This document shows positions 58,240-64,000 of a DNA stretch of 64,000 bases, one piece after another. The DNA comes from Fluviibacter phosphoraccumulans (GTDB lineage: Bacteria; Pseudomonadota; Gammaproteobacteria; Burkholderiales; Rhodocyclaceae): assembly GCF_016110345.1 (NCBI RefSeq), contig NZ_AP019011.1, positions 868,001 to 932,000 of the forward strand, given 5' to 3'. The notes under the pieces were generated by a model that ran no database searches, was not told the DNA's origin, and saw only the letters and a program-made list of their open reading frames with translations. Numbering within the stretch: position 1 is the first letter of the stretch; the number at the start of each line of letters is the position of its first letter. A program made the translations under genes and the position numbers.

Positions 58240-58787
58240 CCCGGCTTAATCACCTCGTTGCCCAACTGGCTCAATGGCCCTACATCCGGACGCGGCTTTA
58301 TGCGCTGGCGCTAGGTGTCCTGATGTTTATGCCCTTGGGCGATCTGGTGCTCTGGCGCTATGTCTATGGCTTTATCAATGATTTGAGCCCCGGCACCTGG
58401 GTATTGCTCTTTGTCTGGTTTGGTTTTCCGGGCGCGTTTTATTTCTGGGTACGTCAAGAATTACCGTTCAAACGGCGCTTGATATTATGTTTGGGTATGC
58501 TGGTGTTTTATGTGCTGGCGCTGGGCTCTGGCCCGGTTGATCCCTATGCTTATGGTTATCAACCTTGGGCGATTCTAGTTGCGCTAACTGCCTGGGTTGC
58601 CTGGCAGGGTCGGGCCGCTCCGGGGCTGACACTCTTGTTGGGCGTTGATCTGGCGGTATATGCCTTGCATGGTTTGACCTCTAACAACCTGTGGGATTAC
58701 CTGTTTGATCCCGTCCTCATGATTATGTTGGGCGTGAGCGTTATTCGTCCGCTCATGTCCCGTCGTAAAATCCGTACTCAATCTTAA
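58236..58787 (+). CDS. Integral membrane protein of unknown function
   Basis: This 183-residue protein has five to six hydrophobic segments (LYALALGVLMFMPLGDLVLW, TWVLLFVWFGFPGAFYFWV, LILCLGMLVFYVLALGSGPV, PWAILVALTAWVAWQG). Coupled to the sialidase-like gene by an ATGA overlap, suggesting a shared role. No family recognised. Confidence 0.6.
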   Translation: MTRLNHLVAQLAQWPYIRTRLYALALGVLMFMPLGDLVLWRYVYGFINDLSPGTWVLLFVWFGFPGAFYFWVRQELPFKRRLILCLGMLVFYVLALGSGPVDPYAYGYQPWAILVALTAWVAWQGRAAPGLTLLLGVDLAVYALHGLTSNNLWDYLFDPVLMIMLGVSVIRPLMSRRKIRTQS

Positions 58788-58801
58788 CGTTAGGCTGTTC
58801 C

Positions 58802-60235
58802 ATGTTTGATCTCGTTAATAAACACCGTAAATTTGTTCAGATTCTTCTGGCATTAATTACGTTGCCATTTGCCTTTTGGGGTATTGATTCTTATTTCAAG
58901 GATGCCGCTTCCACCGATGAAGTAGCGCGCGTGGGTAGCAGCAAAATCACCCTGCAGCAGTTGGATGTGGCCATGCGTGAGCGAGCAGATCAGATCCGCA
59001 GTCGTCAGGGCGGTTCGGTGGATGCCAAATTATTTGAGTCTCCGGAGTTTCGCCAAAGTGTGTTGAACGAACTCGTTGAGCAACGTTTACTGCTGGTAGA
59101 GTCTGAACGACTGGGTCTGGTTGCCAATGACGTGATTCTGCGCGAATTGATTGCACAGATTCCGGCTTTCCAGGAAAACGGCAAGTTTTCACCGACCAAG
59201 TACGAGCAAATGTTACGCGCCCAGGGCATGAACCCGACGTCTTTTGAGCAGAACCTGCGTCGAGACCTGACCCAGCAGATGTTGATCAATGGTGTGGCTG
59301 CAACGACTCAGATTTCCCGGACGCAGTTGGATCAGATCATCCAGGCGGAAGCCCAGGAGCGTGATGTTGCTGTAGCAATGATTGCTGCGGACGATTATCT
59401 TAAGTCGGTTTCAGTCAGTGACGAGGCGGTTCGACAGTTCTATGAGTCCAATCCCAAGCAATTTCAGACGCCGGAACGCGTTAAAGTGGCTTATGTGGTG
59501 CTGAGCGATCCTAAGGTAGTGGCCAAGGAATCGGAGAACTTCAGCAACATGGTTTACGAGCAAGCCGATAGCTTTAAGGATGTTTCGAAAGCGCTCAATC
59601 TTAAAGTTGAAGAGAGTGGTTGGATCGGTAGCAACGGTCAGGGCGCGCAAGGTGTTTTAGCGAACCCCAAAGTGCTGCAAACGATCTTTAACCCCGCCAA
59701 CCTCAAAGATAAACGCAATAGTGCCGCGATCGAAGTAGCGCCGAATGTGTTGGTTTCGGTGCGTGTCACAGATTATCAGCCGGTGGGTTTGCGTGCATTC
59801 GATTCGGTTTCGGCAGAGATCAAAACCTTTTTAACGCGCAAAGCGGCTGTTGAAAAGGCCACGGCTGACGGTGAAGCTAAACTGGCTGAACTCAAAGTGG
59901 GCAATTCTGTGGCGGATCTGAAATGGTCCGCCAGCAAGAGTGTGAGTCGCTTACAACCTAATGGACTGACACGAGATGCTGTGCAGCTGGTTGGCGCTGT
60001 CGATGCTAATAAATTGCCCGCTTATACCGGTAGTCAGATGGGGGCTGAGGGCTATGCCTTGTACAAAGTGAACTCCGTCAAAGCGGGCGCCGCCTTAAGT
60101 GATGAGAAGCGCGCTCAGATCGGTGCTGCTTACCAGCGTTTTGTGCAACAGGCTGATGTGGTGAGTCTGATGGTGGCGTTGCGTGATCGTCATCCGGTAA
60201 AGATCGCCAAACGGTCGGACACTGAAAAACAATAA
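58802..60235 (+). CDS. ppiD: PpiD-like periplasmic chaperone lacking the parvulin domain
   Basis: This 477-residue protein has an N-terminal cytoplasmic stub and membrane anchor (FVQILLALITLPFAFWGIDS), then SurA_N-like chaperone sequence (LNELVEQRLLLVESERLGLV, FSPTKYEQMLRAQGMNPTSF). The sequence passes from RVKVAYVVLSDPKVVAKESE directly to NFSNMVYEQADSFKDVSKAL, a segment normally found after the parvulin domain. The GGDLGWF-type PPIase region of about 100 residues is absent and total length is well below the usual 600 or more. Chaperone function may remain. Followed by a strong terminator, convergent with fabI. Confidence 0.82.
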   Translation: MFDLVNKHRKFVQILLALITLPFAFWGIDSYFKDAASTDEVARVGSSKITLQQLDVAMRERADQIRSRQGGSVDAKLFESPEFRQSVLNELVEQRLLLVESERLGLVANDVILRELIAQIPAFQENGKFSPTKYEQMLRAQGMNPTSFEQNLRRDLTQQMLINGVAATTQISRTQLDQIIQAEAQERDVAVAMIAADDYLKSVSVSDEAVRQFYESNPKQFQTPERVKVAYVVLSDPKVVAKESENFSNMVYEQADSFKDVSKALNLKVEESGWIGSNGQGAQGVLANPKVLQTIFNPANLKDKRNSAAIEVAPNVLVSVRVTDYQPVGLRAFDSVSAEIKTFLTRKAAVEKATADGEAKLAELKVGNSVADLKWSASKSVSRLQPNGLTRDAVQLVGAVDANKLPAYTGSQMGAEGYALYKVNSVKAGAALSDEKRAQIGAAYQRFVQQADVVSLMVALRDRHPVKIAKRSDTEKQ

Positions 60236-60264
60236 CGCCTAGAAAGGCGCCTCAGTAAGTGGAC

Positions 60265-60300
60265 AACAAAAAGCCAGGGCCTCGGCCCTGGCTTTTTGTT
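60265..60300. terminator. Bidirectional terminator between ppiD and fabI
   Basis: The perfect palindrome AACAAAAAGCCAGGGC-CTCG-GCCCTGGCTTTTTGTT carries A-tract and T-tract on both sides, so it can end transcripts in both directions. Confidence 0.9.
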
Positions 60301-60319
60301 GGGTTTTGCTCGAGAAGGA

Positions 60320-61111
60320 TCAGACTTCTTCAGCACCCAGAGCGGTAATGTTGAAACCCGAATCAACGTAGGTGATTTCACCGGTCATACCGCTGGCCAA
60401 GTCAGACAGCAGGAAGGCCGCCACATTGCCCACCTCATCAGTGGTGACATTGCGGCGTAGCGGCGCAACTTTGGCATTGTGTGCCAAAAGCTTGCCAAAG
60501 TTACCGATGCCGGAGGCGGCCAGGGTTTTAATCGGACCGGCAGAGATAGCGTTCACGCGGATGCCTTGCGGGCCCATGGCTGTGGCCATGTAACGCGTCG
60601 CGGCTTCCAGGCTGGCCTTGGCCAGACCCATCAGGTTGTAATTGGGCATGACGCGTTCGGCACCCAGGTAGGATAGGGCAACCAGGGCCGGATTGCTACC
60701 CTTGAGCAGCATCGGGCGTGCTGCTTTAGCCAGTGCCGGGAAGCTGTAGGATGAAACATCGTGCGCAATCTGGAAGGCTTCGCGGGTGATGCCATCAAGG
60801 AAGTCGCCTTCCAGCGCTTCAGCAGGGGCGTAGGCGATTGAGTGAACCAGACCATCCAGTCCTTCCCACTCTTTACCGAGCGAGACAAACAGGGCGTCGA
60901 TTTCTGCATCGCTGCTGACATCGCAGGGAAAGACCAGCTTGCTTTCAAATTCATCAGCAAATTTGGTGACGCGATCAATAAAGCGTTCATTCTGGAAGGT
61001 GAAGGCCAGGCTGGCACCTTCACGATGGCAGGCCTTGGCAATGCCGTAAGCAATAGAATGTTTGGACAGCAGACCGGTGATCAGAATGCGCTTGCCAGCT
61101 AGAAAACCCAT
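60320..61111 (-). CDS. fabI: Enoyl-[acyl-carrier-protein] reductase (NADH)
   Basis: This protein has 263 residues from MGFLAGKRILITGLLSKHSI (61111); the longer frame is not needed. It is a short-chain dehydrogenase fold with the FabI active site YNLMGLAKASLE (Tyr-x6-Lys) and IKTLAASGIGNFGKLL. Catalyses the last reduction of fatty-acid elongation; the target of triclosan in this family. Convergent with ppiD. Confidence 0.94.
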   Translation of the reverse strand: MGFLAGKRILITGLLSKHSIAYGIAKACHREGASLAFTFQNERFIDRVTKFADEFESKLVFPCDVSSDAEIDALFVSLGKEWEGLDGLVHSIAYAPAEALEGDFLDGITREAFQIAHDVSSYSFPALAKAARPMLLKGSNPALVALSYLGAERVMPNYNLMGLAKASLEAATRYMATAMGPQGIRVNAISAGPIKTLAASGIGNFGKLLAHNAKVAPLRRNVTTDEVGNVAAFLLSDLASGMTGEITYVDSGFNITALGAEEV

Positions 61112-61207
61112 GTTGACTCCTCGAACGCCGCCCAGCGGCAAGACAGGGTAAATAATAAGACATTAATTATACTTCGAAGCGGAGCCAGATCAGTTAGACT
61201 TGCAGTC

Positions 61208-63421
61208 ATGGTTTTTAAGTCTTTATTAGCTTGCGGTCGCCGCATTTGCCTGCTTTTAGGCGCAGTGTTTGTGCTGACGGGGTGCGGTAGCGAGTGGAAC
61301 GACCCCTATCCAGCCAGTGAGCGTGGCAGCAATCGTATTTATACAAGTTTTTCTGAACGCCCCAAGCATTTGGACCCGGCTATTTCTTATTCGAATAGCG
61401 AGATCGGTTTCATCGCCCAGATTTACGAACCGCCGCTGCAATATCACTATCTAAAGCGTCCTTATGTGCTGATGCCTGCGACATTAATTGAAATGCCGCA
61501 GGTTGCGCTTTATGACAAAGCCGGGCGTTTGATTCCTGAATCGGCGCCAGCCGAACAGGTTGCGCGCACGGTGTACCGGCTTAAATTACGCCAGGATGTG
61601 CACTACCAGCCGCATCCGGCATTCAGCCTCAATGCCGATGGCAGTCCACGCTATCTGAACCTTGACGCATCTCAGGTTCGAGCCATACAAACATCAGCGG
61701 GGCCTACAGCGCTGAATGATCCGGGTTCGCGCCCGCTCAAAGCGCAAGACTACGTCTATCAGATCAAACGGCTGGCCCTGCCTTCGGTGCAGTCGCCCAT
61801 TTACGGCATGATGGCTGAGCACATTCTCGGGCTCAAAACGCTGGGCGATCAGATTAAGGCTGCGAAAGCGGCGCAACCCGGCATCTGGCTGGATCTGGAT
61901 ACCTTGCCGTTACCCGGTGCGGTCGCGATTGATGACCATACGCTGGAAATCACCCTGGAAGGGAAGTACCCCCAGTTTATCTATTGGTTGGCCATGAACT
62001 TCTTTGCGCCTGTGCCGCGGGAGGTGGACCAGTTTTATGCACAACCTGCCTTGAAGCGCACTAATGTCCAGCTGGATACCTGGCCCGTAGGGACTGGTCC
62101 CTACATGATGGTCTATAACAACCCCAATGCCCGCATCGAACTGGCGCGCAATCCCAATTATCATGATGAACGCTATCCATGTCATGGCGAGCCCGCCGAT
62201 GCAGCGGCCGGTTTGCTGGCAAGCTGTGATGCACGTTTACCGCTGATCGACCGAGTGGTCTTTACCCGCGAGAAGGAAAGCCTGCCTTACTGGAACAAAT
62301 TCCTGCAGGGCTACTATGACGACTCAGGGATCTCGTCTGATAATTTTGACCAAGCGATCCGGATTAACCTCAACGGAGAAGCCAACGTGTCACCGTCGAT
62401 GGCCCGACAAGGGATACAGTTACAGACCGCGGTGCGTACCTCTATTTATTACATGGGCTTCAACCTGCTTGATCCGGTGGTGGGCGGCAAGACCCCGGAG
62501 GAGATGCGTCGATCCAAGCTGTTGCGACAAGCCTTATCCATCGCCCTGGATCAGGAAGAGTTTATTTCCATCTTTTTAAATGGCCGAGGCGAGCCGGGGA
62601 TGGGCCCGATTCCGCCAGGAATCTTTGGTTACCAATCCGGCGAGATCGGGATCAATCCGGTGGTCTATACCTGGAAAGATGGCGCGCTACAGCGCCGTAG
62701 CCTGAAGGAGGCCAAGGAATTGCTGGCCCGCGCTGGTTGGCGCGATGGGCGTGATGCAAAGACAGGGCGGCCGCTGGTGCTGAATCTGGATACCACCTCC
62801 GGGGGCTTGGGTGATAAGGCCACCATGGATTGGATGTCGCGACAGCTCAGCCAGTTGGGCATTCAGCTGGTCGTGCGCAGCACGGATTTCAACCGCTTCC
62901 AGGAGAAATTGCGTAAAGGCAGTGCGCAGCTTTATTTTCTGGGTTGGAACGCGGATTACCCAGACCCTGAAAACTTCTTCTTTCTGTTTTATGGACCAGA
63001 AGGCAAAGTGGCGCACGGTGGTGAAAACACGGCCAATTATAGTAATCCGGAATTTGATCGGCTATTCCGTGTGATGAAGAACCTGCCCAATGGCCCAGAA
63101 CGGCAAGCCGTCATCGACAAGATGCTGAAACTGGTACGTGAAGATGCGCCCTGGATCTACTGGTTTTATCCCAAATCCTTTGTGTTGCAGCAGGAATGGC
63201 TACACAATTTCAAACTTAACAACGTGGCCAGCAACACCCTGAAATACCAGCGTATTGACGTGGCACGCCGTGCAGAGCTGCGTGCAGAGTGGAATAAGCC
63301 GTTGCGTTGGCCCTTCATGATTATTCTGGGTGGATTACTGGCCTTGCTTTGGCCGGCGATACGCGCCTACCGTGCCAGAACAGGACTCGATGCCTTCGGG
63401 CAGAAGGCGCGGGGGCGTTAA
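61208..63421 (+). CDS. ABC transporter peptide-binding lipoprotein (SBP family 5) with C-terminal membrane segment
   Basis: This 737-residue protein has lipobox FVLTGCGSEW. Family 5 motifs are SFSERPKHLDPAISYSNSEI and TWPVGTGPYMMVYNNPNARI, then GWNADYPDPENFFFLFYGPE. It is longer than typical DppA/OppA (about 540) and ends with a hydrophobic helix and basic tail (WPFMIILGGLLALLWPAIRA). The stop overlaps the start of the permease gene by 1 nt. Expected to bind oligopeptides or related ligands in the periplasm. Confidence 0.87.
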   Translation: MVFKSLLACGRRICLLLGAVFVLTGCGSEWNDPYPASERGSNRIYTSFSERPKHLDPAISYSNSEIGFIAQIYEPPLQYHYLKRPYVLMPATLIEMPQVALYDKAGRLIPESAPAEQVARTVYRLKLRQDVHYQPHPAFSLNADGSPRYLNLDASQVRAIQTSAGPTALNDPGSRPLKAQDYVYQIKRLALPSVQSPIYGMMAEHILGLKTLGDQIKAAKAAQPGIWLDLDTLPLPGAVAIDDHTLEITLEGKYPQFIYWLAMNFFAPVPREVDQFYAQPALKRTNVQLDTWPVGTGPYMMVYNNPNARIELARNPNYHDERYPCHGEPADAAAGLLASCDARLPLIDRVVFTREKESLPYWNKFLQGYYDDSGISSDNFDQAIRINLNGEANVSPSMARQGIQLQTAVRTSIYYMGFNLLDPVVGGKTPEEMRRSKLLRQALSIALDQEEFISIFLNGRGEPGMGPIPPGIFGYQSGEIGINPVVYTWKDGALQRRSLKEAKELLARAGWRDGRDAKTGRPLVLNLDTTSGGLGDKATMDWMSRQLSQLGIQLVVRSTDFNRFQEKLRKGSAQLYFLGWNADYPDPENFFFLFYGPEGKVAHGGENTANYSNPEFDRLFRVMKNLPNGPERQAVIDKMLKLVREDAPWIYWFYPKSFVLQQEWLHNFKLNNVASNTLKYQRIDVARRAELRAEWNKPLRWPFMIILGGLLALLWPAIRAYRARTGLDAFGQKARGR

Positions 63422-64000
63422 TGTTGCACTATTTACTGAGACGCGTGCTGTATGTATTGCCGATTTTGATCGGCGTTAACCTGATCACGTTTGCCCTGTT
63501 TTTTATGGTCAACAGTCCGGATGATATGGCGCGCATGCAGTTGGGCGTGAAACGGGTCACGCCGGAAGCGATCCAGCAATGGAAAGCGGCACGCGGCTAT
63601 GACAAGCCCTTGTTCATCAATGAATCGGCTCAAGGTGTCGCTCAGCTGACAGAGACGATTTTCTACGACAAATCCGTGGCGCTGTTTGCGGGTGACTTCG
63701 GACGCAGTGAAGATGGCCGCGAAATCGGTCGGGAAATCCGGGAGCGGATGGGTCCATCACTGGCCATTGCGGTACCCACCTTCGTGATCGGACTGGGGCT
63801 CACCGTCAGTCTGGCGCTGTTTCTGGTGCTCTTTCGGGGGACCTGGCTTGACCGGGCAGGGGTGGTGCTTTGTGTGGGCCTGATGTCGATATCCTCGCTC
63901 TTCTTTATTATTGGGGGGCAGTTTGTTTTTGCCCGTATGCTCCAGCTGGTGCCGATTTCCGGCTATGAAAGTAACCCGCTGGTCGCCTGGCACTTTCTCA
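63421..64000 (+). CDS. ABC transporter permease (OppB/DppB type), 5' part
   Basis: The ATG overlaps the previous stop (TAATG). The frame stays open to the window edge (193 codons): MLHYLLRRVLYVLPILIGVN is the standard DppB-type N-terminus, followed by a periplasmic loop with KRVTPEAIQQWKAARGYDKP and membrane segments (LAIAVPTFVIGLGLTVSLAL). Truncated by the window only. Confidence 0.88.
   Translation, partial: MLHYLLRRVLYVLPILIGVNLITFALFFMVNSPDDMARMQLGVKRVTPEAIQQWKAARGYDKPLFINESAQGVAQLTETIFYDKSVALFAGDFGRSEDGREIGREIRERMGPSLAIAVPTFVIGLGLTVSLALFLVLFRGTWLDRAGVVLCVGLMSISSLFFIIGGQFVFARMLQLVPISGYESNPLVAWHFL

Noticed and set aside
1..64000. CRISPR arrays, rRNA genes, retrons
   Set aside because: No regularly spaced direct repeats, rRNA-like stretches or reverse transcriptase motifs were found.

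Overview
The window is a chromosomal segment of a betaproteobacterium with moderate GC content. This is inferred from gene content, not from a database match. The supporting genes are a monofunctional aspartokinase directly followed by tRNA-Ser(GCU), a PpiD-type periplasmic chaperone convergent with fabI, a phasin (polyhydroxyalkanoate granules), and lactate-oxidation plus TRAP transport genes. The exact genus cannot be read from the sequence.

Layout. (1) 1-14,692 is the right part of an accessory island rich in defence-type genes. It starts inside an IS3-family element, followed by a HigBA-like toxin-antitoxin pair and a two-gene stretch with integron-cassette architecture (HNH nuclease, attC, PD-(D/E)XK-like protein, candidate second attC). 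Next come an AbiE-type toxin-antitoxin pair, a nuclease-domain gene cut in two by a complete IS21-family element with an exact 5-bp target duplication, a HEPN + DUF262 gene pair, and a tyrosine integrase. The integrase abuts a 24-nt tRNA 3'-end fragment, the island boundary; the other end lies left of the window. (2) 14,700-20,630 is core chromosome: acuI/yhdH-type oxidoreductase, a nucleotidyltransferase-fold protein, a PGDYG protein, queD, a radical SAM enzyme, an HTH regulator, lysC and tRNA-Ser. (3) 20,616-34,198 is a second, complete integrative element. It is bounded by a 16-bp direct repeat of the tRNA-Ser 3' end and carries a P4-type integrase, an AlpA-like regulator and a RepA-like ATPase on the right. 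A rightward operon of mostly undescribed genes fills the left, and an IS481-family insertion sits between. (4) 34,200-64,000 is core chromosome: lipoproteins, an AlkB homologue, an amidase, lutA/lutC/lutB, a DctPQM TRAP transporter, AsmA, a MliC-like protein, a cytochrome c, a Gdx-type SMR exporter, DUF2252, phasin, PatB, an envelope glycosyltransferase cluster, a sialidase-like protein, PpiD, FabI and the start of a peptide ABC transporter.

The most unusual content is the left operon of the second element (about 22,556-27,522). It encodes two tiny membrane proteins, two tandem paralogues with solenoid-like repeats, and a protein resembling only the C-terminal domain of FtsZ. It also encodes a DnaA-like AAA+ ATPase fused to a DnaQ-like exonuclease fold that has lost its catalytic aspartates. 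Together these look like mimics of host replication and division proteins. A divergent uracil-DNA-glycosylase-like gene with its own repressor lies next to them. An imperfect inverted repeat of about 150 bp precedes both this operon and the integrase gene, suggesting shared control.

Other notable points are a PpiD that appears to have lost its parvulin domain and a structured leader with an intrinsic terminator in front of the TRAP operon. The TRAP binding protein resembles 2-oxoacid/lactate binders and lies beside lut genes, which suggests a lactate or 2-oxoacid uptake and oxidation unit.
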